Shown: one piece after another, positions 18,211-27,018 of the stretch | Numbering within the stretch: the stretch's first letter is position 1 | Layout: the number at the start of each line of letters is the position of its first letter | NCBI GenBank assembly: GCA_016789305.1 | Contig: JAEURJ010000007.1 | Location: 62,001-126,000, forward strand | Length of the DNA: 64,000 bases | Direction of reading: 5' to 3' | DNA from: Anaerolineales bacterium | GTDB taxonomy: Bacteria > Chloroflexota > Anaerolineae > Anaerolineales > Villigracilaceae | Program-made: the position numbers and the translations under genes | Notes under the pieces: generated by a model | What the model saw: the letters and a program-made list of their open reading frames with translations, nothing else | Database searches by the model: none | What the model was told of the DNA's origin: nothing

Positions 18211-20331
18211 ATGTCTGCAAGACCCCCCACTTCCCTTCGATTAAGAATAGTACAGATCAGCGTGCTCACTATTGTGAGCCTGGTGTCTTTTGGCGCACTT
18301 ACCTTTCCCATTGGTTTGCGTCCTTCCACTCAAAGTGTGGAAGTCGGCGAGGTGACCCAGAGTGCACAGCGCGCGCCGAAGGACCTGGAATATGTCAGCG
18401 AGATCCGTACGGAAGAAGCGCGCCTCGCTGCGGAAGCGGCTGTGGAGCCTGTTTATACACCACCAGATCCGGCGATTGCGCGTCAACAAATCGAAAGACT
18501 GACCACCACCATGCAGGTGATCTCGTCCATTCGTGACGACTCCAAGATGAGTGTGGATGAGAAAAAATCAAGCCTGGTTAATTTGAGCGATGTGCGCCTG
18601 CGGCTGGAAACCGTGGATTATACGCTGGTGGTTTCAGAGTCCCGCTGGCAGATCGTACAGGCAGAGTCGCTGCGCGTGCTCGAGCTTGTAATGCGACGCT
18701 CGATCCATGAAGATGACCTGGATGTGGTGCAATCAAATGTGATTTCTTCCGTGAGCTTGACGTTAAATGAATTGCAAGCGGCCCTGGTATCCGAGATGGT
18801 GGCGTCGTTCATTGTGCCGAACAGTTTTTATAGCGAGGAATTGACCCAGGCTGCCAAAAAGGCCGCGCGTGATTCGATTAAGCCTGTGGTGAAAAGCTAT
18901 AAGGAAGGCGAAACCGTTGTGCCTGCCGGTGAGATCGTCACCCCGGCGGATATGGAAGCCTTTCAGCAGCTTGGCATGATTCGTCCAAGTCAGCGCCTGG
19001 AAGATATGGTGGGTGCCGCCGCCCTGGTGATACTTTCGGTGGTGTTCGTTTCGTTATATTTTCTACGGCGCAAGCGCACGCTTGTGCTCAATGACGCCCG
19101 CAACCTGATCGTCATTGCTTTGATCTATATCGTTTTTCTTCTGGGCGCGCGCCTGCTTACCGATAGGACACTTGCGCCCTATGGGTATCCGCTGCAGGCG
19201 GCCGGGCTTCTCATTACAGCCCTGTTTGGCTTTGAGGTTGGTCTGATCGTCTCCATTCCGCTTTGTTTGATCGCAACCTATGGTTTGTCAAATTCCATCG
19301 ACCTTACCCCCTATTATTTGATTTCCTCTCTGGTGGGAGTTCTGGTGCTTGGTCCCGCCCGCCGATTTTTGGGCTATATGAGTGCAGGGATAGCCATTGC
19401 TCTTTCCGGGATTGGTGTACTGGCTGCCTATCGTTTTCCTGTATTTTTGCCTGACCTTTTGGGGGTTACCCAATTGGTTTTGGCGGTGATGTTTGCCGGG
19501 TTTTCCGCATCCAGTATCACCTTTTTACTTCAATATCTTTTTGCCCAGGCATTGGGGTTGACCACGGCCTTGCAATTGCTCGATATCTCCCGCCCGGATT
19601 CCCCGTTGCTGCAATTCTTTTTGCGCAGTGCACCCGGCACCTATCAACATAGTTTGCAGGTGGCCAACCTTGCCGAACAAGCCGCCGAGAAGATCGGCGC
19701 GGACCCGCTGGTCACGCGTGTGGGTGCGCAGTTCCATGATATTGGCAAGGCGATGAACCCAACGTTCTTCATAGAAAATCAAGTGGCTGGCAGCGAGAAT
19801 ACGCATCACGATATTTCTCCGCAGGAATCGGCGGCCACGATCATTCGCCATGTTACTGATGGGATCCAGCTTGCGAAAAAATACCGCCTGCCAAAGCGTA
19901 TGCACGATTTCATTTTGGAACATCATGGTACTTTGATCACACGCTATCAATATAATCAGGCGATGGAAGCCGTGCAGGGTGATGCGGCCAAAGTGAACAT
20001 CGATGATTTTCGATACCCCGGCCCGCGGCCGCATTCACGGGAGACGGCGCTGCTTATGCTGGCTGATGCAACGGAAGCCCGCGCGCGCGCCGAACGCCCT
20101 GTCACCGATGACGACCTGCGCATACTGGTTCGCAATGTGATCGACACGGTGCAGAAATACGGCCAACTGGATGACACACTGTTGACCCTGCGCGATCTGA
20201 GCCTTATCACTGAATCATTCGTCACCACATTGCGCGGCATTTATCATCCGCGCATTCAATATCCCAACGCCACTGTGCCCGATCAGGATTCCACCATCCT
20301 CACTCTTCAGAAAAGAAGTAAAGAAAAATGA
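18211..20331 (+). CDS. pgpH: PgpH-type 7TM-HD phosphohydrolase (c-di-AMP phosphodiesterase family)
   Basis: 706 residues from ATG 18211 ('MSARPPTSLRL' then a first membrane helix). Domain order matches PgpH: an extracytoplasmic 7TMR-HDED region (about 40-270), seven membrane helices (about 270-460), then a cytoplasmic HDIG domain with 'HSLQVANLAEQAAEKIG', 'QFHDIGKAMNP', 'NTHHDISPQESA' and 'ILEHHGT'. PgpH proteins hydrolyse cyclic di-AMP to pApA and set turgor and potassium homeostasis. The stop overlaps the ybeY start (ATGA). The pgpH-ybeY-dgkA order is conserved in many bacteria, which supports the calls. Confidence 0.93.
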   Translation: MSARPPTSLRLRIVQISVLTIVSLVSFGALTFPIGLRPSTQSVEVGEVTQSAQRAPKDLEYVSEIRTEEARLAAEAAVEPVYTPPDPAIARQQIERLTTTMQVISSIRDDSKMSVDEKKSSLVNLSDVRLRLETVDYTLVVSESRWQIVQAESLRVLELVMRRSIHEDDLDVVQSNVISSVSLTLNELQAALVSEMVASFIVPNSFYSEELTQAAKKAARDSIKPVVKSYKEGETVVPAGEIVTPADMEAFQQLGMIRPSQRLEDMVGAAALVILSVVFVSLYFLRRKRTLVLNDARNLIVIALIYIVFLLGARLLTDRTLAPYGYPLQAAGLLITALFGFEVGLIVSIPLCLIATYGLSNSIDLTPYYLISSLVGVLVLGPARRFLGYMSAGIAIALSGIGVLAAYRFPVFLPDLLGVTQLVLAVMFAGFSASSITFLLQYLFAQALGLTTALQLLDISRPDSPLLQFFLRSAPGTYQHSLQVANLAEQAAEKIGADPLVTRVGAQFHDIGKAMNPTFFIENQVAGSENTHHDISPQESAATIIRHVTDGIQLAKKYRLPKRMHDFILEHHGTLITRYQYNQAMEAVQGDAAKVNIDDFRYPGPRPHSRETALLMLADATEARARAERPVTDDDLRILVRNVIDTVQKYGQLDDTLLTLRDLSLITESFVTTLRGIYHPRIQYPNATVPDQDSTILTLQKRSKEK

Positions 20332-20777
20332 TCAATATCGATAACCAGCAGGATTTTCCCGAATCGACTCTGCTCGAACGGGCGGCACGCTTCACGCTTG
20401 AACTTCAGCCTGATTCTGCGGATGCAGACATTACCATCGTCCTGACAGATGACCGCCAATTGCACGAACTGAATCGCGACTTTCTAGGTGTGGATGCGCC
20501 AACGGACGTGCTCTCATTCTCGTCTTTCGAAGAAGACCCGGAAACGGGAGCATCTTATCTTGGAGATATTCTCATCTCGATCCCGCGCGCGGCGCAGCAG
20601 GCGCTGGCAGGCGGGCACCCGTTGGAAGCGGAAGTGCAACTGCTCGTGGTTCACGGAGTCTTGCATTTGCTGGGTCACGACCATGCCGAGGCGGAAGAAA
20701 AAGCCTTGATGTGGAATGAGCAGGCCAAAGTTTTGGAAAGACTCGGTCTGGGTTATGTCAAGATACAGGATTCGTAA
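20328..20777 (+). CDS. ybeY: Endoribonuclease YbeY (16S rRNA maturation)
   Basis: 149 residues. The zinc site 'HGVLHLLGHDH' gives the H-x3-H-x5-H motif of the family. 'DVLSFSSFEED' and 'LGDILIS' are the other conserved blocks. YbeY takes part in 16S rRNA 3'-end maturation and ribosome quality control. Translationally coupled to pgpH upstream (4-nt overlap) and followed immediately by dgkA, whose GTG begins right after the stop codon. Confidence 0.95.
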   Translation: MINIDNQQDFPESTLLERAARFTLELQPDSADADITIVLTDDRQLHELNRDFLGVDAPTDVLSFSSFEEDPETGASYLGDILISIPRAAQQALAGGHPLEAEVQLLVVHGVLHLLGHDHAEAEEKALMWNEQAKVLERLGLGYVKIQDS

Positions 20778-21164
20778 GTGAAGTCGTTTTTCGATTCCCG
20801 TATTGCGGCCTTTCGATATGCATTTCAGGGATGGGCTCACGTGCTGCGGACCCAGCGCAATGCGTGGATCCACAGCGTTGCAGCGACGGCTGTTTTCATC
20901 GTCTGCTTGTGGGTCGGGCTGCCGCCGCGCGATTGGGCGGTGATCATCCTGACCATCGCGATGGTCTTTGCTGCCGAGTTTCTGAACACAGCCATCGAAG
21001 CGGTGGTGGACCTTGCAAGTCCGGATAAACATCCGCTGGCAAAGATCGGCAAGGATGTTGGCGCGGCTGCGGTTCTGGTGGCGGCAATGGCGGCTGTGTT
21101 GATTGGTTTGTTGATCCTCGGTCCGCCGCTTTGGCAGAAAATTCTAAATTTGTATCCGCAGTAG
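20778..21164 (+). CDS. dgkA: Diacylglycerol/undecaprenol kinase family protein
   Basis: 128 residues with three membrane helices. 'RTQRNAWIHSVAATAVF' begins the DgkA domain and 'EFLNTAIEAVVDL' carries the catalytic and metal-binding Glu residues. In bacteria with this gene beside ybeY the product usually phosphorylates undecaprenol, recycling the cell-wall lipid carrier. The choice between undecaprenol and diacylglycerol cannot be made from sequence alone. GTG start immediately after ybeY. Its stop codon lies inside the left arm of a 61-bp repeat. Confidence 0.92.
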   Translation: MKSFFDSRIAAFRYAFQGWAHVLRTQRNAWIHSVAATAVFIVCLWVGLPPRDWAVIILTIAMVFAAEFLNTAIEAVVDLASPDKHPLAKIGKDVGAAAVLVAAMAAVLIGLLILGPPLWQKILNLYPQ

Positions 21165-21221
21165 AGGGCGACCCTTCCAGTTTTTTTCGATATCTTTTCG
21201 TACTTGGCGGGTCGCCCCTAC
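21161..21221. repeat. 61-bp intergenic element, copy A
   Basis: Begins GTAGAGGGCGACCC and ends GGGTCGCCCCTAC, with an unrelated middle. Same length and termini as copies at 39469-39529 and 48978-49038. The left arm overlaps the dgkA stop. Confidence 0.8.
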
Positions 21222-21252
21222 TTAATATCTAAATCCCTTTATTGGAGTCTCC

Positions 21253-22110
21253 ATGTCCCTCTCATTCATTTTTGGAACGGTTGGTTCACCTTCTGGTACG
21301 CCCAAGAAACCCGGCGGCTCGGTAGGCGCAATTGCATTCAGCAAGTCGATTGGATTGCAGGCATTGGAGTTGGGCTGGGTGCAATCGGTGCGTGTGACCG
21401 AAGCCACGTGTGCGTTGATCAAAGGAGCAAGCGAGGAACATGGCGTTTCTTTGAGCGTACACGCTCCCTATTTTATTAACTTGAATGCAACTGCGGAAGA
21501 ATGGCCCAAGTCTCGCAAGCGTTTGATGGATGCGGCGCATTACGGTTATCTGGCTGGCGCAACCGATATTATTTTTCATCCCGGTTCATATTTTGGTAAC
21601 CCACCTGCGGATGTACTGAAGGTCGCCATTCCGCGCTTGAAGGGCTGCATTGACGAATTAAAGAAGAATGGCGACAAGGTCACCATCCGCCCGGAGACGA
21701 TGGGAAAATCTGCGATGCTCGGTTCGATTGAAGATGCCATCGCGATGAGCGCAGCCATGGACATGGTCCAGCCGTGTATTGACTTCGCGCACATGCACGC
21801 CCGTCCCGGCGACGGTTCGATGAATACCTATGAAGAATGGTCGAAGCTGTTGGAGAATTACAAAAAGCAATTAGGCGCAAAAGCTCTGAAGAATTTGCAT
21901 ATCCATCTCTCCGGCATTGAATATGGTGAGAAGGGCGAGAAGAATCACCTCACCCTCGCCGATGCGGATTTGGATTTGAAGGCGCTGTTCAAGGCGTTAC
22001 ATGACTTTGGTTGCGCAGGCCGCATTCTGTGCGAAAGCCCCATCATGGAAGAGGATGCGTTGAATATGAAGAAGACGTGGATGAAGGTCAGCGGGGAAAA
22101 GGAAAAGTAA
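21253..22110 (+). CDS. Endonuclease IV-like TIM-barrel protein (AP endonuclease 2 / xylose isomerase-like superfamily)
   Basis: 285 residues. Metal-ligand candidates follow the Nfo pattern: 'SLSVHAPYFINLN', 'DIIFHPGSYFG', 'IRPETMGK', 'CIDFAHMHAR', 'NLHIHLSGIEYGEKGEKNH' and 'ILCESP'. This matches the archaeal-style endonuclease IV subfamily better than E. coli Nfo. The expected role is cleavage 5' of abasic sites. Some relatives are sugar isomerases, so confidence in the exact activity is moderate. TTGGAG upstream supports the ATG. Monocistronic with a palindromic terminator. Confidence 0.85.
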   Translation: MSLSFIFGTVGSPSGTPKKPGGSVGAIAFSKSIGLQALELGWVQSVRVTEATCALIKGASEEHGVSLSVHAPYFINLNATAEEWPKSRKRLMDAAHYGYLAGATDIIFHPGSYFGNPPADVLKVAIPRLKGCIDELKKNGDKVTIRPETMGKSAMLGSIEDAIAMSAAMDMVQPCIDFAHMHARPGDGSMNTYEEWSKLLENYKKQLGAKALKNLHIHLSGIEYGEKGEKNHLTLADADLDLKALFKALHDFGCAGRILCESPIMEEDALNMKKTWMKVSGEKEK

Positions 22111-22130
22111 TATTAAAGAGGAAAGAAGAA

Positions 22131-22158
22131 AGAGCGCTGGATATCCAGCGCTCTTTTA
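22131..22158. terminator. Palindromic intrinsic terminator
   Basis: The 24-nt perfect palindrome AGAGCGCTGGAT/ATCCAGCGCTCT is followed by TTTTA. It separates convergent genes. Confidence 0.8.
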
Positions 22159-22161
22159 TTC

Positions 22162-22605
22162 CTAAAATACTCTTTGAGGAAATTTTTGCAATTCCAATCG
22201 AAGGTCTTTCGCAGCTTGAGATAAATTTATTTCAGAAACAGGGAATTTAGTTTCGAATATATTCCCAGGTTGTCCATTTGGCGACATTTCGTTCATGCAA
22301 AAAACATTTAAGAATTGTTGTCCATCTGTCCTGGTGGAAAATTGAAAATCGAGGCAGAGCTCAATAAATCCACGGCGTCCAGGATCATCTTTAATGGAAT
22401 CAATGGAGCTCAGCCAATTTGCCAGTTCTTCCACCTCGAATGTAGTAAGCGCGGGGAAATTTGCGTGCCATGCATTTTCGTTGGATGTAACATCTATTTG
22501 GATCATCAGCCAGTTTGAATCGTCATAGTCATCCTTAATATCTGGAAATTCATAACCAATTATTTTTAGCTGAAATGAACTGCCGTTTGAAGATTTGAGT
22601 TTCAT
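22162..22605 (-). CDS. WapI-like immunity family protein (tentative)
   Basis: 147 residues from the Met of 'MKLKSSNGSS'. Soluble, alpha/beta. The pattern 'FQLKIIGYEFPD' then 'DDSNWLMIQIDV' and 'LTTFEVEELANWLSSI' resembles proteins annotated as WapI-family immunity proteins in polymorphic toxin systems; this is from memory and not verified. No toxin, effector or secretion gene lies next to it, so if the family call is right this is an orphan immunity gene. It starts 10 nt after the formyltransferase stop, and the two probably share a transcript. Confidence 0.6.
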   Translation of the reverse strand: MKLKSSNGSSFQLKIIGYEFPDIKDDYDDSNWLMIQIDVTSNENAWHANFPALTTFEVEELANWLSSIDSIKDDPGRRGFIELCLDFQFSTRTDGQQFLNVFCMNEMSPNGQPGNIFETKFPVSEINLSQAAKDLRLELQKFPQRVF

Positions 22606-22615
22606 AATAAAAATT

Positions 22616-23287
22616 CTATTTCTCTGGTTTGTATTCAAACCTGTGACCATGAATCTCCACATATGGCTGCCATTGACCGTAGCTGATCGCGCGGATGCGG
22701 CGGCGGACTTCGTCTGCGCTCATCTCGGGGGTGATTTTAAATAATTCGTTGAACTGTTTTCGCGAGAAGGGCGGGCGAGTCCAGGTTTCGGCCGAAACGG
22801 GCAGTTCCTTTCCTTCAGCTATTAATCTCAGGATTTCAAAAAATAGCGCAATTTGATTTTCGTATGTACGCTTGAGCAGTGCATCCACGTCATCTTCGGG
22901 ATACACAGGGAAGCGACGAACTTTGATGATGCGGCCGGTGTCCACTTTCGAAGCCATGTGATGACAGGTCGAGCCGTATTCTTTTGCATCTTCATACAAG
23001 GCGAAGTTGTTGCAGCCGATGCCGGGATATTCCGGTGAAGCCGGGTGAAAGTTGATCGCGGCTTTCTTCGCGTGATTCAATAATTCTTCCGGCACCACCC
23101 AGCGTGAGAGATACGAGATGACGTAATCTCCCTCCCATTTGCGGATGTTTTCCGGTAACGGGTCCCCCCATTTGCCGAGGCAATAGGTGACATTCGAAAA
23201 ATGTTCCTTGCAGAATTCCAACGCGCGAATGCAGTCAGGGTCATCGGCTTTGCCGAGAAAGAGGAGCGATAAGGATGATTTGGTCAT
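22616..23287 (-). CDS. Formyltransferase-domain protein (methionyl-tRNA formyltransferase-like)
   Basis: 223 residues from ATG 23287, where TATAAT lies exactly 6 nt upstream. The formyltransferase core is visible: 'DYVISYLSRWVVPEELL', 'AINFHPASPEYPGIGCNNFALYEDAKEYGSTCHHM' and 'DTGRII' (the N-H-D triad positions of Fmt/PurN-type enzymes read as N, H, D here). It is shorter than Fmt (about 310) and lacks the tRNA-binding C-terminal domain, so it more likely formylates a sugar-nucleotide or small molecule using 10-formyl-THF. The substrate is unknown. Confidence 0.82.
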   Translation of the reverse strand: MTKSSLSLLFLGKADDPDCIRALEFCKEHFSNVTYCLGKWGDPLPENIRKWEGDYVISYLSRWVVPEELLNHAKKAAINFHPASPEYPGIGCNNFALYEDAKEYGSTCHHMASKVDTGRIIKVRRFPVYPEDDVDALLKRTYENQIALFFEILRLIAEGKELPVSAETWTRPPFSRKQFNELFKITPEMSADEVRRRIRAISYGQWQPYVEIHGHRFEYKPEK

Positions 23288-23293
23288 GGGGTG

Positions 23294-23299
23294 ATTATA
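23294..23299 (-). promoter_or_regulatory. -10 box for leaderless formyltransferase gene
   Basis: TATAAT, then 6 nt (CACCCC), then ATG 23287. Confidence 0.65.
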
Positions 23300-23311
23300 A
23301 CTTCTTGAATA

Positions 23312-23397
23312 TGTCACCCTGAAGGAGCGTTTTTTGCGACTGAAGGGTCTCGCTTTTTATGAGGAGACCTTTCGCCAAAGAACGGCTCAGGGTGACA
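23312..23397. repeat. 86-bp palindromic intergenic repeat
   Basis: The termini TGTCACCCTGA and TCAGGGTGACA are perfect inverted repeats. Internal AAGGGTCTC and GAGACCTTT are also complementary. It fills the space between the formyltransferase and the next GNAT gene. Confidence 0.75.
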
Positions 23398-23403
23398 CGA
23401 TTT

Positions 23404-23970
23404 CTATAGATTGGCAACCAGCCCAAAGTCAGAGGGAAGAAGCGAGAACATGTGCGCATCGGAAATGACTTTGCCGACCACCATGCGATTTAATAAAATC
23501 CCCTCGTAATGAGCTTCGATCTTTTCAGCCACACGTTTGCTCGCGAAATTATCCTTTGAGATCACAATCTCCGCGCGGATCAGCCTCACTTTTTCAAATG
23601 CAAACTGTGCAGCGAGCTTGGCGGCGCGGCCGGCGTATCCATGTCCATGCTGGGTGGTGCGAGTCCAATATCCCAGGTTGCAAAAATGATACACCGGGTG
23701 AATGTGACTCAATCCGCAGCCGCCGAGATATTCGCCGGTCTTCGCGTTGAGCACCGCAAAGTTGTACAACCCGCCGTTGCCCCACTCCGCGCGCGAGATG
23801 GTGATGAAGTTTCGCGCGACATCCTGCGTGTATTTGGTCGTGGCCCACGACATCCACGGTCCCAACTCCGGCAGTGACTCGTGTACCGCATTATGCAAAT
23901 CGAGCATGTCGCCGAATTCGTAGGAACGCAGCGTGACAACCCCGTCGGTCAATGTGATGAATGGAAACAT
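23404..23970 (-). CDS. GNAT family N-acetyltransferase (RimJ/RimL-like)
   Basis: 188 residues. 'GVVTLRSYEFGDMLDLHNAV' opens the domain, 'NLGYWTRTTQHGHGYAGRAAKLAAQFAF' holds the acetyl-CoA motif, and 'NFASKRVAEKIEAHYEG' is motif B. RimJ/RimL-like GNATs acetylate ribosomal-protein N-termini or small molecules. The target here is unknown. Start at ATG 23970 with GAGGGCAC upstream. Monocistronic, with a palindromic repeat directly downstream. Confidence 0.88.
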   Translation of the reverse strand: MFPFITLTDGVVTLRSYEFGDMLDLHNAVHESLPELGPWMSWATTKYTQDVARNFITISRAEWGNGGLYNFAVLNAKTGEYLGGCGLSHIHPVYHFCNLGYWTRTTQHGHGYAGRAAKLAAQFAFEKVRLIRAEIVISKDNFASKRVAEKIEAHYEGILLNRMVVGKVISDAHMFSLLPSDFGLVANL

Positions 23971-24060
23971 GTGCCCTCTTAAAAAATAAAAGGCACACGC
24001 TCACGAGTTTTAAACTCCGTGGTGGTGCCTCATGGTTGCGTTTCTTATTTGAAAAACGAT

Positions 24061-24720
24061 CTAGCCTGAAATATATTCCCGCAGGCGGTGTTCCACTGCA
24101 TAGGCGGCGGCTTCGGCGCGGTTGTTCACGTTGAGCTTCGAAAGGATGCTCGAAACATAATTGCGCACAGTGCCTTCGCCGAGGAACAAGCCTTTTGCGA
24201 TCTCGCGATTGGTCTTGCCCTCTGAAACCAGAAGCAGCACATGTTTTTCCTGCTGACTCAAATTGGAGAAAGCCGAGGCCTCTTCATCTTTCACCGCGCG
24301 GCGCACTTCCTGAAACACGCGCTGGGTCACAGCAGGATCAAGCAATGCCTCGCCACGGCCGACAGAATCCAATGCCTTCACCAAATCATCACTGCCGATC
24401 TGCTTGAGGATGTATCCCGAAGCTCCCGCGCGAATCGCAGAAAAAAGCATTTCATCTTCCGCATACGAAGTGAGCATGATCACTTTGGTATCCGGAAATT
24501 GAGCCACGATCTGTTCGCAGGCCTCGATGCCCGAAGTGCCCGGTAAACGAATGTCCATCACCACCACATCAGGCTTGAGCGATGCGGTTTTTTCCAGCGC
24601 TTCGCGAGCCGAACCAGCTTCCCCAACCACATTGAATTGTGGGTAGTGTTCGAGCAGGGATTTCAAACCGAGGCGCACCACCTCATGATCGTCCACCAGC
24701 ATGATTCTTTGTTTTTTCAT
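24061..24720 (-). CDS. NarL/LuxR-family response regulator
   Basis: 219 residues. N-terminal receiver (about 1-120) with the acidic pair 'VDDHE', phospho-Asp in '[10 protein letters not shown]', Thr in 'VIMLTSYAE' and Lys in 'YILKQIG'. C-terminal LuxR HTH (about 150-215, '[33 protein letters not shown]'). No histidine kinase is encoded next to it, so it is an orphan regulator. TAAAAT lies exactly 6 nt upstream of the ATG with no Shine-Dalgarno sequence, so the mRNA is probably leaderless. Confidence 0.94.
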   Translation of the reverse strand: MKKQRIMLVDDHEVVRLGLKSLLEHYPQFNVVGEAGSAREALEKTASLKPDVVVMDIRLPGTSGIEACEQIVAQFPDTKVIMLTSYAEDEMLFSAIRAGASGYILKQIGSDDLVKALDSVGRGEALLDPAVTQRVFQEVRRAVKDEEASAFSNLSQQEKHVLLLVSEGKTNREIAKGLFLGEGTVRNYVSSILSKLNVNNRAEAAAYAVEHRLREYISG

Positions 24721-24726
24721 GAGGCA

Positions 24727-24732
24727 ATTTTA
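24727..24732 (-). promoter_or_regulatory. -10 box for leaderless response-regulator gene
   Basis: TAAAAT, 6 nt, then ATG 24720. Confidence 0.6.
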
Positions 24733-24814
24733 CCCTAGGATTCTTCAAATTGGATAAAGACCGCTTCTTTCCTCACCTTCCACCTGTTCGGCCCTAATAA
24801 ACATTTTCTTCCCG

Positions 24815-24849
24815 ATAAAAAAACAGGCGACCTGGAGAGGTCGCCTGTT
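24815..24849 (-). terminator. Intrinsic terminator of the SPFH-protein gene
   Basis: 11-bp stem AACAGGCGACC/GGTCGCCTGTT with a T-run on the minus strand, directly after the stop at 24857. Confidence 0.85.
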
Positions 24850-24856
24850 CGCTTGC

Positions 24857-26851
24857 CTACTTTTTCTTCGGCTCTTCACCAGAACCGGGGGAAGAGGATT
24901 TCTTCATACTTTCACGGATGCTCTTGCGCAGTTCTTCAGCTTCCGCAGAGCGCGGCGTGGAATCATCCGCCACGGAGACGCCCAACTTGTCCGAGAGCAG
25001 CATCGCCATCAAGGCTTCGATCACACTGCCGGTGCCGGTATCGCCTTCACCGCCGTTGCCTTTGATCAGAATGCGGGGAACCACATCCACCTTGGCTTCA
25101 CGAATGGCGTTGGCGAATTTCTCCATCACCTGCTGCGTCACCTGGAATTGCGGTCCACCGTACGCGCGGACTTGTTCTTCCACAGCGAGGGCTTGCGCGA
25201 TACCGATACGAGCTGTCTTTTCGGCTTCCGCTTCAGCCAGCGCGCGGATTTGCGCGGCTTGTTGCACCGAGCGTTGATATTCAGCCTTACCCTGGTTGCC
25301 TTGCACCGTCACATTCAATTCGGATTCAGTGATGTTGGTCTGCATGGCGGCGCGGGCTTGCGCTTCCTTCAATTCACGTTCCTGCACCGCGGCCTTTTGC
25401 TGGCGCACGTAGGTTTCGACCTGTTCTTCCGCCACCTGACGCGAACGCAGCTGCATCAGGATGGTCTCGATCTGTGTGTCATTTTCCGGCGAGGAAGGTG
25501 TACCGATCAACACTTCCTCCAGCTCGAGGTTGTAATGAGCGAACTTTTCCTTCATCTCGGTGCTGGCGGTCTGCTGGATTGCGCTGCGTTCCTGCAATAA
25601 CTGGATCAATGTTCGTGTCTGACCGATGTTCTTGAAGTAAGCCGCCACCATCGGGTCAAGGGTTTGCTCGACCAGCTTCTTGATGTCACCGAAGCGTTGG
25701 ATAACGAGGGGTGCCTTTTTATAGTCAATGTGGATCACGACCGAGAGCGGCAGGGAAGGCTCGAAGGCGTCCTTGGTGATCAGTGAGACCTCTGCAAGAT
25801 TTTCATCATAGCGATGAGACCCTGTTTCCGTGCTGATCCATTTCAGGATGATGTTGGTGGTGGGCACAGGGATGACTTTCCCTGCATACGTGTTGAACGC
25901 ATATTTGCCGGGCAGCAAAGGTTCGCTCCAGACACCACGCTTTTCACGCTCCACCAGTTCGCCGTGACGATATTCCTTGCCGGAGAGGTCAAGTCCCAAC
26001 TCGCCTGTGTACGAAACCACCACGCCTACGAAACCAACGTCAATGATTGTCTTGGGCAGTGTTTCCACCGTGGCAAACAAGCGGTTGATATTATAGGTAC
26101 CTTCTACCAGCACCTGTAACTGACGTCCACGGAAACCACCCGCCGCGAGGAAACGATCCGGATCCTGGAATTTATTATGATACGTATCCGGCTCTTTTGG
26201 ATCATCACCGACGATTGGAGCGATGATCTCACCCTGTTGCAAGGATGGGCCATCATGGACGGTCACCACGCCAATCTTGTCGTCTGTGTCCTTGATCACG
26301 ATCGGGCGAAAACCATGACGTTCAGCAATTGAATCGGACATGCCTTGGATGATGGCATTTTCGTCGCGGTTGAGCGGTAATGAAAACACCCTGCCTTCCG
26401 TGATGACAACGAATTGCATCAGGTTAATGGCATATGTACCTTCGCGCAGGATTCTGCTTTGAGGTCCGCGTTGACCGCCGTTCTTCAGGAATGCTTCCAC
26501 ATCCTGGAAATCATGCGCAGTCACGTTCGATGCGAGTACCTGGGTTGGTTCCAGCTGCTTGCCGTCACGTGCGAAGACGTAACCGATCTTGCCTTGTGGA
26601 ATGGTCACCAAAGGCATCATGTGAACCACGTACTGGATCGGGATCAGGTAATGCAGACCGCCGCGCAGAACTTTGGGCTGGAAACCAGCTTCGCCGTTCA
26701 GTGCGATCAAGCCTGTTTTTACGGAACCTTTACCTGAAAATCTTTTCTCCACCAAACCGATACGGTTGTTGGGGATGAAGCGGATGCCTGACAATAACAC
26801 TAGGAATAATAGAACGCCAAGTCCGCCAAAACATAGTAATACATTCGACAT
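24857..26851 (-). CDS. SPFH/band-7 (flotillin-like) membrane scaffold protein
   Basis: 664 residues. A single N-terminal membrane helix (about 4-25) is followed by a long beta-rich region (about 30-330), an SPFH domain (about 330-480, 'LPLSVVIHIDYKKAPLVIQRFG'), an Ala/Glu-rich coiled coil (about 480-590, 'EAQARAAMQTNI', 'RALAEAEAEKTARIGIAQA') and a charged Lys/Ser-rich tail. Flotillins build membrane microdomain scaffolds. It is longer than typical bacterial flotillins (450-520), mainly from the extra N-terminal beta region. AAGGAGGTATCC provides a strong ribosome-binding site. Monocistronic with its own terminator. Confidence 0.9.
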   Translation of the reverse strand: MSNVLLCFGGLGVLLFLVLLSGIRFIPNNRIGLVEKRFSGKGSVKTGLIALNGEAGFQPKVLRGGLHYLIPIQYVVHMMPLVTIPQGKIGYVFARDGKQLEPTQVLASNVTAHDFQDVEAFLKNGGQRGPQSRILREGTYAINLMQFVVITEGRVFSLPLNRDENAIIQGMSDSIAERHGFRPIVIKDTDDKIGVVTVHDGPSLQQGEIIAPIVGDDPKEPDTYHNKFQDPDRFLAAGGFRGRQLQVLVEGTYNINRLFATVETLPKTIIDVGFVGVVVSYTGELGLDLSGKEYRHGELVEREKRGVWSEPLLPGKYAFNTYAGKVIPVPTTNIILKWISTETGSHRYDENLAEVSLITKDAFEPSLPLSVVIHIDYKKAPLVIQRFGDIKKLVEQTLDPMVAAYFKNIGQTRTLIQLLQERSAIQQTASTEMKEKFAHYNLELEEVLIGTPSSPENDTQIETILMQLRSRQVAEEQVETYVRQQKAAVQERELKEAQARAAMQTNITESELNVTVQGNQGKAEYQRSVQQAAQIRALAEAEAEKTARIGIAQALAVEEQVRAYGGPQFQVTQQVMEKFANAIREAKVDVVPRILIKGNGGEGDTGTGSVIEALMAMLLSDKLGVSVADDSTPRSAEAEELRKSIRESMKKSSSPGSGEEPKKK

Positions 26852-26962
26852 GGATACCTCCTTTAAGGGTCGCTTGAATGTTTACAGCATTATTTACGAG
26901 GTTGAATTAATCAGGGTTTCTTTTCCGCTGTTTATACGATGGATCCGGGGTCTTGCATATGG

Positions 26963-27001
26963 GTAGGGAGTACCCCGTCAAAACAGGCATGTACTCCCTA
27001 C
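26963..27001. repeat. 39-bp palindromic element 'GTAGGGAGTAC'
   Basis: GTAGGGAGTAC at 26963 and GTACTCCCTAC ending at 27001 form an 11-bp inverted repeat. It resembles the 61-bp elements in its GTAGGG/CCCTAC ends but is shorter. It may also act as the GT4 gene terminator. Confidence 0.65.
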
Positions 27002-27018
27002 CGCTTGCCATACAAACC

